In this document: positions 25,765 to 35,053 of the stretch, piece by piece
Layout: each line of letters opens with the position of its first letter
How positions within the stretch are numbered: the first letter of the stretch is position 1
Assembly (NCBI GenBank): GCA_900537185.1
Contig: LS999829.1
Span: 474,047-538,046, forward strand
Length of the DNA: 64,000 nt
Origin: Cytophagales bacterium Alg240-R148
GTDB taxonomy: Bacteria > Bacteroidota > Bacteroidia > Cytophagales > Cyclobacteriaceae
Reading direction: 5' to 3'
Translations under genes and position numbers: made by a program
Notes under the pieces: model-generated
What the model was told of the DNA's origin: nothing
Databases searched by the model: none
What the model saw: only the letters and a program-made list of their open reading frames with translations

Positions 25765-28019
25765 TTAAAAACATTGAACCTACACCCTACCACCCCACGT
25801 ATGCCTTGATTGGGCGCGTACACATAACTTGGGTCAAATCGCAAGTCATCTTTATCATCGGGGTTGTAAGTCTTCTCAAAAGGATCGTACGACCTAGATA
25901 TACTATTGGCCGGAGGGGTATAATTCAAAAGATTTTTAACCCCTGCGAACAATTCTAAATTGCTGTCCTTTTTACTCCATCTCAACTGAATGTTTTGGAT
26001 GCTCCACCAAGGAGAATTGTTGGGTCTTGGATCATTTTTATCGGTCTGCACCGGTAATTTCATTGGGCTGTAAACATTACCAGTGTAGTCCAAACTCATA
26101 TTGATTCCTTCAAAATTGTAGGTCAGAGCCCAAGTAGCTGTAAAATTTTCTGTAAGCATGGGCCTCACTTTTTCTTCCAAGCCCGAAGTAGTGCGGCTGG
26201 TGGTATAAACATCCATTAAAGTAAAACCCGCAAGCACTTTCAGTTTATTATTAAAATCAAATTCTAAATTGGCCGACACGCCTTGTGATACGGCATGACC
26301 ATCTAAATTTTTATAGATAATTTTGCTCGGATCTGTTTCGTAATCCGGAATTATTTGATTGTTGAAATACGTATGCCACAAGGAAGCATCCAGCGTAAAA
26401 AGGTGGTTGTTCCAAAAAACCTTTTTCAAATAATTCAAATTCAAATTGTAGCTTTGCTCTGGCTGTAAAGCACCTATTATCTCTACTTCTCTGGCACCTG
26501 ATAAAGCAGCATGCTCCTCTGTAAATAGGTTTACCACCCTAAACCCTCTACCTGCATTCAACCGAATGACATTCTTTTGGTTCAATGTCCACTTATAAGC
26601 CAACCTAGGTGTTACAATATTACCATGATTGGAATTGTAATCGTATCGCAGCCCCAAAAGTAGTTTGTGTTTTGGATTGAATGTTATTTCATTTTGGGCA
26701 AAAACACCAGGTAACCAAGTTTTTTGAGGCTGGTTGCCTTCTTTCGTTTCTGTTGCGGTAGAGTTATCGTCGTAAAAGGTATAGCGCAAGGCTGCTCCAA
26801 ACAACCAGTCGAAAGGGCCTTTCTTTTTATCCCAAGTTAATTGAGAAAAGGCAATTTTTTGCTTGGCCATATACGGTAGGTCCCCATAGTAAGAATCTTG
26901 CTCATGTTCGTTGTAGGAAAATGAAAACAACAAATCTTCTTTTACAGGCAATTGGTAATTTCCAATTACCTCCCATCGGTTGGTATAAATGCTTTCTCCG
27001 TACACATTGCTTTTGCCCCGCTCCGCTTTATTCCAATTCATTTCTCCACCCCAGCGATCTTCATACAAATAACGCGCTGCCATGGTCCATAATTTGTTTG
27101 ACTTTCTTTCAAAATTCCACTTCTGAAACACTGAAATTCGATTCTGTAAGGTAACGTCCGTAAAATTGTCTCTATTATTATCTATGGGCGTATTGTAATT
27201 AAAATAATTAATTCCTGTTAGTACAGAAGCTTTGTCTTTAATGTTCGCCTTGTGTCCTAGGTCCAAATTCAATTCGTTCCATGAAGACAAGGTTGCTTCT
27301 GCCGACACCACTGGAGCATTGGTTGGTGCCTTGGTTATTACATTGATTAACCCTCCTACAGCCTCTGAGCCATACAACGAAGACGCCGGACCTTTTACAA
27401 TTTCAACACGAGCAATCAAAGAACTTGGAATCCCGGACAATCCATAAACCGTTGACAAACCACTTACTATCGGCATCCCATCAATTAAAATCATGGTATA
27501 TGGCCCTTCAAGACCATTTATATGAATGTCTCCGGTATTACACACATTGCAATTTAATTGAGGGCGAACGCCATTTACATTTTGCATGGCATCGTACAAA
27601 GAAGGGGTTGGGTTTTTTTTGAAAAAGGAAGGTGAAAAAACCTCTACGGGTACAGGGCTATCCATCCTACTAACCGCTTTTAAGGTACCCGTAATGACTA
27701 CTTCATCCAACGAGCTGCTTTCTTCAGTCAATTCAATTTTTTGGTAATGCGCATTGGTTTTAAAAACAACACGAATCGTCTTTCGGCTATAACCAACTGC
27801 TGATACCTGTAATTGAACTTCTTTGGTAGGAATGTTATCTAATAAAAAGTCTCCATTTTCATTGGCCGAAGTACCTTTAGAAGAATTCAAAATTCCAATA
27901 CTAGCAAATGGAACGGGTGCGCCATTAGAAACAACTTTTCCACGCACGGTGTACTGGGCCTGTACCCCACTCCAAAATGCAAAAAAGCAAAAAACAAATA
28001 AACAAAACCTTGACTTCAT
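25761..28019 (-). CDS. TonB-dependent outer-membrane receptor
   Basis: A 752-residue receptor. The open frame extends to 28046, but a -7 promoter box lies at 28044-28051, so the ATG at 28019, directly before the signal peptide (LFVFCFFAFWSGVQAQ), was chosen. A carboxypeptidase-regulatory-like domain covers ~25-105 (TVRGKVVSNGAPVPFASIGI). The plug holds NCNVCNTGDIHINGLEGPYT, ILIDGMPIVSGLSTVYGL and VEIVKGPASSLYGSEAVGGL. The rest is a 22-strand-type barrel ending in CRFNVFK. The plug carries a CxxC pair that is unusual for TonB receptors in general. The promoter overlaps a palindrome like those of metal-dependent repressors, which points to a metal or metal-complex substrate; this is inference. 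Confidence 0.92.
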   Translation of the reverse strand: MKSRFCLFVFCFFAFWSGVQAQYTVRGKVVSNGAPVPFASIGILNSSKGTSANENGDFLLDNIPTKEVQLQVSAVGYSRKTIRVVFKTNAHYQKIELTEESSSLDEVVITGTLKAVSRMDSPVPVEVFSPSFFKKNPTPSLYDAMQNVNGVRPQLNCNVCNTGDIHINGLEGPYTMILIDGMPIVSGLSTVYGLSGIPSSLIARVEIVKGPASSLYGSEAVGGLINVITKAPTNAPVVSAEATLSSWNELNLDLGHKANIKDKASVLTGINYFNYNTPIDNNRDNFTDVTLQNRISVFQKWNFERKSNKLWTMAARYLYEDRWGGEMNWNKAERGKSNVYGESIYTNRWEVIGNYQLPVKEDLLFSFSYNEHEQDSYYGDLPYMAKQKIAFSQLTWDKKKGPFDWLFGAALRYTFYDDNSTATETKEGNQPQKTWLPGVFAQNEITFNPKHKLLLGLRYDYNSNHGNIVTPRLAYKWTLNQKNVIRLNAGRGFRVVNLFTEEHAALSGAREVEIIGALQPEQSYNLNLNYLKKVFWNNHLFTLDASLWHTYFNNQIIPDYETDPSKIIYKNLDGHAVSQGVSANLEFDFNNKLKVLAGFTLMDVYTTSRTTSGLEEKVRPMLTENFTATWALTYNFEGINMSLDYTGNVYSPMKLPVQTDKNDPRPNNSPWWSIQNIQLRWSKKDSNLELFAGVKNLLNYTPPANSISRSYDPFEKTYNPDDKDDLRFDPSYVYAPNQGIRGVVGCRFNVFK

Positions 28020-28043
28020 ATCTAGATATCTAAAAATATAATT

Positions 28044-28074
28044 CAAAGATAGCTTTAATTTTATTTTTAGACAA
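28044..28074 (-). promoter_or_regulatory. promoter of the TonB receptor operon
   Basis: On the minus strand: TTG at 28074-28072, a 20-base spacer, TATCTTTG at 28051-28044, and the ATG at 28019 follows 24 bases later. It is a full match to TTG-N20-TAnnTTTG. The -33 TTG forms the centre of the palindrome at 28067-28080. Confidence 0.75.
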
Positions 28075-28094
28075 GTCTAATTTTTAAATTAGAC
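28067..28094. promoter_or_regulatory. palindromic operator overlapping the -33 box, plus a third half-site
   Basis: TTAGAC-AA-GTCTAA (28067-28080) is a perfect 6-base inverted repeat. A further TTAGAC occurs at 28089-28094. The TTAG...CTAA form resembles sites of DtxR/TroR-type metal-dependent repressors. A protein bound here would cover the -33 element and block transcription of the receptor operon. The regulator is not encoded in the window. Confidence 0.6.
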
Positions 28095-28103
28095 ATAAAA
28101 AAA

Positions 28104-28125
28104 GGTGCATGGTATGCCATGCACC
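28104..28125 (-). terminator. strong hairpin terminator after the gyrA-TPR genes
   Basis: GGTGCATGG-TATG-CCATGCACC has a perfect 9-base-pair stem and 4-base loop with A7 on one side and T10 on the other. It can work in both directions, and it ends the minus-strand TPR gene just before the receptor promoter. Confidence 0.9.
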
Positions 28126-28151
28126 TTTTTTTTTTAAAACCATATGGTTCA

Positions 28152-29345
28152 CTACCCTTCCAAACCTTGGATGGCATTGTATACTTCTTCGGCTTTGTCT
28201 TCCATTTTCAATTGAGAATAAATGAATTGCAAAGTTTCTAACGTCGTCCTTTCATTTGGCTTGATGCTTCTTGCTTTTTCCCAAAAAGGCAAAGCAATTT
28301 GCATTTTTTCTGCCATTGTTTTTTCCAATTCTTTTGCCTTTTTTAAATCGGCCGATGTAATACCCAACGCGTTCTTTTGTTTAGAAATCTCAACCGCTTC
28401 GTTGTAGTATAAAACAGCAACATTAAAAATTGCATTGTAATAATTGGCATCTTTCTCGATGGCTTGCTTGTAAGCTGTTTTTGCATTTTCAATTTCTCCC
28501 AACTCATCGTACATAACCCCCAAAGTAAAATACAAATTGGCATTTTCTGGCTCTTTTTTAATGGCCGCTTCCAATTTAGCTTTGGCTTCATCAATTCTAT
28601 CCGCTTGTATGTAGATATTGATTTGTTGCTTAGGGAATTCAGTATTGTTTGGAAATGCTGCAATGGCTTTCTCCAACGTGCTCAAGGCTGCGTCGCTGTC
28701 TTTATTGGCATTGGACTTGATGCTTACCAAATAACCATATACTTCTTCAGCCGATTCGTTTCCACCATTATCTAAATACTTTTCGTAGTATACAATGGCT
28801 TTGTCGTACATCTGAGCATTGTGCGCGGCAAGACCACCATAATAATACGATGTAGTATCATTTTCTTTGATCATTTGACACTTTTCAAACTCACTTACTG
28901 CTTTTTCGCTGTCTCCATCTTGGAAATGTTTTACACCTTTGTTCAAATGTACTCCCCAAAACGTTTCTACCTGCGCACTCATGTATTCAGGAATAACAGA
29001 TCCTGCAACGGTAATGGTATAATCACTATTCGATTTGTTCAACGCATTGGCCTTTTGAAAAGATTCCATAGCAACCTGAACTGCGTTAGGCTCTAGCGAG
29101 TTGATTTCTGCATTGCTTGTAGTATCTATAGCAACATACACCAACCCTCTGTAATACCAAGTTTTACCATTGTCCTTCAGTTTTTCATATTCTGAGGCAC
29201 GGTCAATTTCATTTTTTGCAGCAGCGATATCTCCTGCTTGCAACATTTTCAACGCTTTGTTAATGTTTGGCTTTTTTGCTTTTTGTCCAAATGACACATT
29301 ACTCACAAAAAATGCAACTAGAATTAATGCAACTAGTTTTTTCAT
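28152..29345 (-). CDS. secreted tetratricopeptide-repeat protein
   Basis: A 397-residue protein with a signal peptide (LVALILVAFFVSNVSFGQ). TPR units include GKTWYYRGLVYVAIDTTSNA, TSYYYGGLAAHNAQMYDKA, ANLYFTLGVMYDELGEIENA and AIFNVAVLYYNEAVEISKQK; the motif spans most of the mature chain. It probably forms a periplasmic scaffold. It begins 24 bases after the gyrA stop on the same strand, so it is probably co-transcribed with gyrA. No enzymatic motif was seen; partners are unknown. Confidence 0.85.
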   Translation of the reverse strand: MKKLVALILVAFFVSNVSFGQKAKKPNINKALKMLQAGDIAAAKNEIDRASEYEKLKDNGKTWYYRGLVYVAIDTTSNAEINSLEPNAVQVAMESFQKANALNKSNSDYTITVAGSVIPEYMSAQVETFWGVHLNKGVKHFQDGDSEKAVSEFEKCQMIKENDTTSYYYGGLAAHNAQMYDKAIVYYEKYLDNGGNESAEEVYGYLVSIKSNANKDSDAALSTLEKAIAAFPNNTEFPKQQINIYIQADRIDEAKAKLEAAIKKEPENANLYFTLGVMYDELGEIENAKTAYKQAIEKDANYYNAIFNVAVLYYNEAVEISKQKNALGITSADLKKAKELEKTMAEKMQIALPFWEKARSIKPNERTTLETLQFIYSQLKMEDKAEEVYNAIQGLEG

Positions 29346-29369
29346 ATTTTCAATAATTAATAATTAAGG

Positions 29370-31937
29370 TTATTCTTCATTGTTATTGTCTTCCGCTGTG
29401 TTTCCTTCCTCAGCTGAATTTTCACTATTTGAATCTTCTGAAGCCGATTCTTCTCCAGTGTTTTCTTCTTCTACTATCGAATCGTCTTCCATTCTTTCAA
29501 TTTTTTCAACCGAAGAAATTTCGTCAGATTCACTTAACTTGATCAAGCGCACACCCTGGGTAGCTCTCCCCATAACCCGAAGGTCTTCTACTGCCATCCT
29601 TATGGTAATACCCGATTTATTTATGATCATCAAATCATCTGTATCGGTAACTTCTTTAATCGCTACCAAATTACCAGTTTTTTCTGTGATGCTAATGGAT
29701 TTGACTCCCTTGCCTCCTCTTTTGGTAATCCTGTAATCGTCGATGGCAGAACGTTTGCCATATCCTTTTTCAGATACGACAAGCAAGTTGCTGTCTTCTC
29801 TACTTACACAAACCATACCAATCACACAATCGTCTCCACCTTCTAAGGTAACACCGCGTACACCGGAAGCCATTCTTCCCATTGGTCTAACTTGTGTTTC
29901 ATGGAAGTGCACAGCCTTTCCTGACCTTTTTGCTATGATGATGTGGTTGTTGCCATTTGTCAAATTAACATCCAATAATTTATCACCGTCTTTTACAGTA
30001 ATGGCATTAATACCATTTTGTCTTGGTCGAGAATACGCTTCAAGAGATGTTTTCTTAATCACCCCATTTACAGTACACATAACTAGGAAGTTATTGTTAA
30101 TGTAATCCGGGTCAGATAAGTCGTGAACGTTGATAACTGCCCTAACTTTATCCCCACTTTCGATGTTCAATAAATTTTGGACTGCTCTTCCTTTGGACGC
30201 CTTGGATCCTTCTGGAAGGGTGTAAACCTTCTTCCAGAATATTTTTCCAAATTCCGTAAATATCAATAAATAGTGGTGGGTATTGGCTACAAACAAATGC
30301 TCCGTAAAGTCATCGTTCTTGGTAATAACACCTTTAGAGCCTACGCCTCCTCTATTTTGAGTTTTATATTCTGACAAGGAAGTACGTTTGATATATCCTT
30401 CATGGGAAATGGTGATCACCATTTCTTGCCTAGGGATCATATCCTCATCGTTGATATCATCGGCATTGGCTACTATTTCCGTTCTTCTTTCATCTCCATA
30501 GCGCTCTTTTACCTCTAATACTTCCTCTTTTATGATGGCCATCCTTCTTTCTTCTTTCTCTAGGATGTCTTTCAAGTCCTCAATCAAGGTCTGTAACTCT
30601 TCGTATTCTTTCTCAATCTTCTCTCTTTCAAGGCCTGTCAATCGTTGCAGCCTCATATCCAAAATGGCCTTGGCTTGAATCTCTGACAATTCAAATTTCT
30701 CCATCAAGCCAGTTTTGGCTATTTCTGGATCTCTACTGGCTCTAATTAATTCAATTACAGCGTCTAAGTTATCCAAAGCAATCAAATACCCTTCTAATAT
30801 ATGGGCTCGTTTTTCTGCTTCGTTCAGTTCAAACTGAGTTCTTCTGATCACCACTTCGTGTCGATGCTCCACGTAATAATGAATTAAATCCTTAAGATTT
30901 AATGTTTTTGGACGTCCTTTTACCAACGCAATGTTGTTGATACCAAAAGAAGACTGGAGTTGGGTGTATTTGAATAATTTATTCAACACAACATCTGGAA
31001 TAGCATCTCTTTTAAGATCATAAACCACCCTCAATCCATTTCTATCCGATTCATCTCTGAGGTCAGAAATGCCTTCAATTTTCTTATCATTAATCAACGC
31101 AGCTGTCTTTTCAATCATAGAAGCTTTATTGACCATATAAGGTATTTCGGTAACAATGATCTGCTCTCTACCAGACTTCAAAACCTCAATCGTTGCTTTG
31201 GCACGCATTACAACCCTACCTCTTCCGGTTTCAAATCCCGACTTCACGCCATTCATCCCATAGATGATACCCCCAGTTGGGAAATCCGGAGCCTTAATGA
31301 ACTCCATCAACTCGTCGATCGTAATGTCCTTGTTTTCAATATAGGCGATGATACCGTCTGCTACCTCATTTAAGTTGTGCGGTGCCATATTGGTAGCCAT
31401 CCCAACTGCAATTCCAGACGACCCATTCAACAACAGGTTTGGTATCTTTGCTGGTAGAACAGTAGGTTCCTTCAGGGAGTCATCAAAATTGGGTTGAAAA
31501 TCAACCGTCTGTTTGTTGATGTCTCCTAATAATTCATCTGAAGCCCGTTTCAATCTGGCTTCTGTATAACGCATAGCAGCTGGTGAATCTCCATCTATGG
31601 AACCAAAGTTTCCTTGGCCATCCACTAAAGGATAACGCAACGACCATTCCTGTGCCATACGAACCATTGTATCGTATACAGCAGAATCTCCATGAGGGTG
31701 GTACTTACCTAGTACTTCCCCAACAATTCTTGCTGATTTTTTATAAGATCTGTTGTATGCAACACCCAGTTCCTGCATTCCGTATAAGATTCTACGGTGA
31801 ACAGGTTTTAGCCCATCTCGCACATCTGGGAGCGCCCTTGATATAATAACTGACATCGAATAATCGATGTAAGCGTGGCGCATTTCATCCTCTATATTAA
31901 TTTGAATGATATTGTCGTTCGTTCCTTCTTCTGCCAT
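29370..31937 (-). CDS. gyrA: DNA gyrase subunit A
   Basis: An 855-residue type IIA topoisomerase subunit that makes and reseals the double-strand break during negative supercoiling. The catalytic Tyr is at ~124 in [11 protein letters not shown]. The quinolone-resistance region [17 protein letters not shown] carries Ser (~85) and Asp (~89) in the susceptible form. The C-terminal beta-pinwheel has repeated blades ([34 protein letters not shown]) and a GyrA-box-like [10 protein letters not shown] that departs from the QRRGGKG of enteric GyrA. The acidic tail of ~40 residues is rich in Glu, Asn and Ser. GyrA rather than ParC is favoured by the GyrA-box-like motif. gyrB is not in the window. Confidence 0.96.
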   Translation of the reverse strand: MAEEGTNDNIIQINIEDEMRHAYIDYSMSVIISRALPDVRDGLKPVHRRILYGMQELGVAYNRSYKKSARIVGEVLGKYHPHGDSAVYDTMVRMAQEWSLRYPLVDGQGNFGSIDGDSPAAMRYTEARLKRASDELLGDINKQTVDFQPNFDDSLKEPTVLPAKIPNLLLNGSSGIAVGMATNMAPHNLNEVADGIIAYIENKDITIDELMEFIKAPDFPTGGIIYGMNGVKSGFETGRGRVVMRAKATIEVLKSGREQIIVTEIPYMVNKASMIEKTAALINDKKIEGISDLRDESDRNGLRVVYDLKRDAIPDVVLNKLFKYTQLQSSFGINNIALVKGRPKTLNLKDLIHYYVEHRHEVVIRRTQFELNEAEKRAHILEGYLIALDNLDAVIELIRASRDPEIAKTGLMEKFELSEIQAKAILDMRLQRLTGLEREKIEKEYEELQTLIEDLKDILEKEERRMAIIKEEVLEVKERYGDERRTEIVANADDINDEDMIPRQEMVITISHEGYIKRTSLSEYKTQNRGGVGSKGVITKNDDFTEHLFVANTHHYLLIFTEFGKIFWKKVYTLPEGSKASKGRAVQNLLNIESGDKVRAVINVHDLSDPDYINNNFLVMCTVNGVIKKTSLEAYSRPRQNGINAITVKDGDKLLDVNLTNGNNHIIIAKRSGKAVHFHETQVRPMGRMASGVRGVTLEGGDDCVIGMVCVSREDSNLLVVSEKGYGKRSAIDDYRITKRGGKGVKSISITEKTGNLVAIKEVTDTDDLMIINKSGITIRMAVEDLRVMGRATQGVRLIKLSESDEISSVEKIERMEDDSIVEEENTGEESASEDSNSENSAEEGNTAEDNNNEE

Positions 31938-32100
31938 TTAATTCAATTTCCGTTTGGGTCTGAAAAAATCAAGTTGCAATTTAAGTAAAAAAAGCAAACC
32001 AGAGTGTTTTATTCACTAAATTTTGCACTTTTCAGCAACTTCATTTTATGAAACACCAAAAATACAATTTGTACTTCGTTAAATACTTGTAGCGCGCTGG

Positions 32101-32535
32101 TTATTCCAGTGCTTTAAAGTAATCCAACAGCATTTTTCGTTCCTCGTCTGACAACTGAGCATCGGAATGTACAAGGGAATAACTTTCCAAAGGCATCTTT
32201 CCCTCTTCCACTTCTTCCACAATCTCATGAATTTTTTTCGCCTTTCTCTTGTCTGAAAAAGTATTCCATTCCTGGAAATTCAACTCCTCTCTACCATGTT
32301 CTACATGTTCTTGAATCCAATGATTCAATGGGCTAACATACGCATAAAAAGGATAGTCGGTTTGGTTGGAATGGCAATCGTAACAAGCTTTCTGAACTAT
32401 ACCAGCAACTTCTGTTGAGGTAAATACAATCTCATTTTCAGCAATGGTCTCTAATTGAGGTCTTTCGGGCTGCCAGAATTGAAGCAAAACCAAAACTAGC
32501 AACAGACCTAGGGCAATTTTTTTAACAATTTTCAT
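32101..32535 (-). CDS. haem-binding domain protein (mono-haem cytochrome-like)
   Basis: A 144-residue protein. The N-terminal hydrophobic helix (IALGLLLVLVLLQFW) is a signal or anchor. A single c-type haem motif CYDCHSNQTDYP (Cys ~50) is followed by WIQEHVEHGREELNFQEW and a later KMPLESY that may supply the distal Met. This is the Bacteroidota haem-binding domain family, exported small cytochrome-like proteins whose redox partner is unknown. A TTAAGTT-GCT-AACTTAA inverted repeat lies upstream. Confidence 0.88.
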   Translation of the reverse strand: MKIVKKIALGLLLVLVLLQFWQPERPQLETIAENEIVFTSTEVAGIVQKACYDCHSNQTDYPFYAYVSPLNHWIQEHVEHGREELNFQEWNTFSDKRKAKKIHEIVEEVEEGKMPLESYSLVHSDAQLSDEERKMLLDYFKALE

Positions 32536-32561
32536 ATGTACAATGCTTTGTAGCGTTTGAA

Positions 32562-32578
32562 TTAAGTTGCTAACTTAA
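32562..32578. repeat. inverted repeat upstream of the haem-binding gene
   Basis: TTAAGTT-GCT-AACTTAA has 7-base arms. It lies 27 bases before the ATG at 32535. A TAGATTTG -7-like box sits further upstream at 32605-32598 (minus), so the repeat would be in the leader. It may be an operator or a small leader hairpin. Confidence 0.35.
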
Positions 32579-32645
32579 AAAGCTGCTATATCAAATGCAA
32601 ATCTAAGGTTTCAATAGTAGCCAAGTTGGGTTACTTGGCCAATTT

Positions 32646-33728
32646 TCAGTTTGCATCAAAAAACTCCAAACTATTGACCATCGGTAAATGGTTGCTTAAA
32701 CACGTCCATTCTTCTCCTGAATTAGAAGAGACATAGACATTGCCTGTGGTGGTCCCAAAAGCTACCCACTCCCGATTCAGATCCAAAGCGTGTCGGTATA
32801 CGATATCAAAGGATGGGCCTTTTGGCAAACCATTTTGCAATCGGTCCCAAGTTTTTCCGCCATCTCTGGTTCGGCAAACGATGAGTTCTTTGCCAACTGC
32901 TATTCTGTTCTCGTCGCTCACTGCAGGCACTACAAAGGCAACATCAGGATCTTCAGCATCTGCCGCTATAGCAAACCCAAATTTTGCGGGTCCATTGGTT
33001 TCAGAAACTTCCTCCCAATTCCTTCCTCCATTGGTAGATCTAAAAATTCCACAGTGGTTCTGTTGCCACAAAACATCAGGCTTTGCTTGGCAGCGCACCA
33101 ACAGATGTGGGTCCTGCCCCACTTCCGCATTTGGATTGGGTAAGAAGTCCGCTTTGAGCCCATTGTTGATCGGACGCCAATGGAGGCCGGCATCGGTTGA
33201 TTCAAAAACACCAGCACAGCTAATGCCTACCAAAATATTATTTGGGTTGTCGGGATGTAACAAAATCGAATGTATGGCGGCATAATCCCTTCCACCTCCA
33301 AACCAATGTTCCATTCTTGAAGGGTGGTTCCAAAGCGCTTGATTTAAAATAAAATCTCTTCCATTGCTTTCTGATTTAAAAAGTCCACCAGGTTCTGTAC
33401 CCATCCATATGGCATCGGAAGAGGGATCTGATGCAAAAGCCCACAGCAAACGTGTAGAAGCCCTTACTCCTTCCTTAGCAAAGGCATTTTCCGGGTAAAT
33501 AGGCGCGGGCAACTCCTCCCAATCTTTGCCATTCATAGAACGGTGTACTTTGCATCCCCAATGGCCATGGTCCAGCAAAGCCCACCATGTTTTTTTTATG
33601 GGATCAAAATGAGCAAGTGTAACTGGGATTCCTTCAAAAAAAACATCTCTAAGATGCCATTTATTGTGGTGGTACTGGTACACCAACAATCCTTTTCTTG
33701 TACCCAATAAAATATTTACGTTGTCCAT
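32646..33728 (-). CDS. BNR/sialidase-like beta-propeller protein
   Basis: A 360-residue protein; the frame extends to 33821, but the ATG at 33728 has a Shine-Dalgarno site and starts the propeller cleanly (NILLGTRKGLLVYQYHHN). Repeated Asp-box-like blades: SMNGKDWEELPAP, STDAGLHWRPINNG, STNGGRNWEEVSE, TRDGGKTWDRLQNG and SSNSGEEWTCLSNH. There is no signal peptide, so it is probably cytosolic, unlike true exo-sialidases, and the sialidase catalytic Arg triad is not evident. It starts directly after the MoaD/ThiS-like gene; they almost surely form one unit. Function is unknown; a binding or scaffold role for the ubiquitin-like partner is conjecture. Confidence 0.82.
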   Translation of the reverse strand: MDNVNILLGTRKGLLVYQYHHNKWHLRDVFFEGIPVTLAHFDPIKKTWWALLDHGHWGCKVHRSMNGKDWEELPAPIYPENAFAKEGVRASTRLLWAFASDPSSDAIWMGTEPGGLFKSESNGRDFILNQALWNHPSRMEHWFGGGRDYAAIHSILLHPDNPNNILVGISCAGVFESTDAGLHWRPINNGLKADFLPNPNAEVGQDPHLLVRCQAKPDVLWQQNHCGIFRSTNGGRNWEEVSETNGPAKFGFAIAADAEDPDVAFVVPAVSDENRIAVGKELIVCRTRDGGKTWDRLQNGLPKGPSFDIVYRHALDLNREWVAFGTTTGNVYVSSNSGEEWTCLSNHLPMVNSLEFFDAN

Positions 33729-33729
33729 T

Positions 33730-34002
33730 TTAACCTCCTGATAGTGCTTGAATGATGTGAATCTTATCTTTTGCTGCAACTTTATCACGGAGTGTTTTGC
33801 GGTCTTGCACCATGGTTCCATTCACAAAAATATTGACATGTTTTCTCAGGGCCCCTGTGTCGTCCAACAGATAGGATTGAATACCTTGGTGTTCTTGATC
33901 CAGTCTTTCTATACCTTCTTGAACGGTGGTACATGCAATGGAAATTTGATCGATGTCCTTAAAAAACCTCTTTAGGTTGGATGTTATATACACTTGAGCC
34001 AT
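33730..34002 (-). CDS. MoaD/ThiS-family ubiquitin-like protein
   Basis: A 90-residue beta-grasp protein; the ATG at 34002 was chosen over the extension to 34032 because it opens the fold directly (AQVYITSNLKRFF). The centre has LRKHVNIFVNGTMVQDRKTL and the C-terminus is IIQALSGG, the exposed Gly-Gly needed for adenylation and thiocarboxylation in MoaD, ThiS and archaeal SAMP proteins. No E1-like or molybdopterin genes are nearby; the formate dehydrogenase ~17 kb away would need molybdopterin, but this copy sits with a propeller gene instead. It is therefore probably a dedicated sulfur carrier or modifier. Its stop is one base from the next start. Confidence 0.85.
   Translation of the reverse strand: MAQVYITSNLKRFFKDIDQISIACTTVQEGIERLDQEHQGIQSYLLDDTGALRKHVNIFVNGTMVQDRKTLRDKVAAKDKIHIIQALSGG
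33734..33739 (-). promoter_or_regulatory. strong Shine-Dalgarno site
   Basis: AGGAGG on the minus strand stands five bases before the ATG at 33728. Such perfect sites are uncommon in Bacteroidota. It fixes the propeller gene start and lies inside the last codons of the MoaD-like gene. Confidence 0.7.
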
Positions 34003-34056
34003 AATGGCCTTAAGATAATCATTTATAAGCAATTACGCCAAATATTCTCAGCCAAT

Positions 34057-35034
34057 TCAATCCATATCGACATATCCTTTGTCTAAAAATTTCTGAGGAA
34101 TGTCGGCCTTAAAATAATCAATCACCCCCGTTTCTTGGTTAAAGATCTCTATTTTAAAAGCATGTAAAAAAAGACAATCCGAAACATAACTCAATGGTTT
34201 TTCTCCTTCGTAATACTTTTCTGAATACCCCAAATCCCCCACAATTGGGTACCCAAAATCGTTTAAATGTAGCCGGATCTGGTTGGTTCTACCGGTTTGG
34301 GGTTCCACGAGTAGAAGCGTTTCATTTTGTTCTTTGTTTCTTTTTAAAACCCTAAACAAGGTGGTTGCTTCCAACCCATTTTCCTCTAAACTGCGTTTGC
34401 CACTTTCAATTTTAGATTTCCCAACTGGTTTGCTGGATATGAATTGATCCTTTTCAACCATGCCATGCACCAATGCCAAATAATATTTTTTCACCAACAA
34501 ATCTTTGAACTGTTGGCTGATGTAAGCGGCTTTTTCTGTTGTTTTGGCCAGCATCAAAACTCCAGTTGTATTGGAGTCCAGCCTGTGCACGAGTTTCCAT
34601 GCAGTTTCAGGTGCTGCTTTCCTCAAAAATGCAATTAAGGTATTCCTGTAAAACCGCCCTCCAGGATGTACGGGCAATGGAGCTGGTTTATTTACAACCA
34701 ACATAGTGGACGACTCGAACAGAACTTCAATATTATTGGCTACTTCTGGCTCTTTAACTGGAAGAGAAAAATGGGATGTAATTTGACCTTCTCTTAAAAC
34801 TTGTTCTGCCTTTCCTATTGCTCCATCTACCAAAATCCGCCCTTCTTGCAGTGCTTTTTTCCAATGATGAATAGAAATATGTGGTAGCGTTTGTAGGTAA
34901 AAATCCAACAATGTTTTACCTGCACTTTTTAATTTTACGGTCAATTTATATTCTATGGCAGCAGGTGTAGCTCCCGGTAGTGGGGTAGTAACTTGTATGA
35001 TTTTTTGTTCGAGCGCATTTGTGAATTCATCCAT
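34057..35034 (-). CDS. RluA-family pseudouridine synthase
   Basis: A 325-residue enzyme that isomerises uridine to pseudouridine in rRNA or tRNA. The catalytic Asp is in VHRLDSNTTGVLMLAKTTEK. Motif VNKPAPLPVHPGGRF precedes it, and PQTGRTNQIRLHLNDFGYPI with VGDLGYSE follows; all are RluA hallmarks. An S4-like region (HWKKALQEGRILVDGAIGK) lies at ~55-75. Which RNA position it modifies cannot be told from sequence. It precedes the MoaD-like gene with a 54-base gap. Confidence 0.93.
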   Translation of the reverse strand: MDEFTNALEQKIIQVTTPLPGATPAAIEYKLTVKLKSAGKTLLDFYLQTLPHISIHHWKKALQEGRILVDGAIGKAEQVLREGQITSHFSLPVKEPEVANNIEVLFESSTMLVVNKPAPLPVHPGGRFYRNTLIAFLRKAAPETAWKLVHRLDSNTTGVLMLAKTTEKAAYISQQFKDLLVKKYYLALVHGMVEKDQFISSKPVGKSKIESGKRSLEENGLEATTLFRVLKRNKEQNETLLLVEPQTGRTNQIRLHLNDFGYPIVGDLGYSEKYYEGEKPLSYVSDCLFLHAFKIEIFNQETGVIDYFKADIPQKFLDKGYVDMD

Positions 35035-35053
35035 GAACCAGCAAGTACACTAT

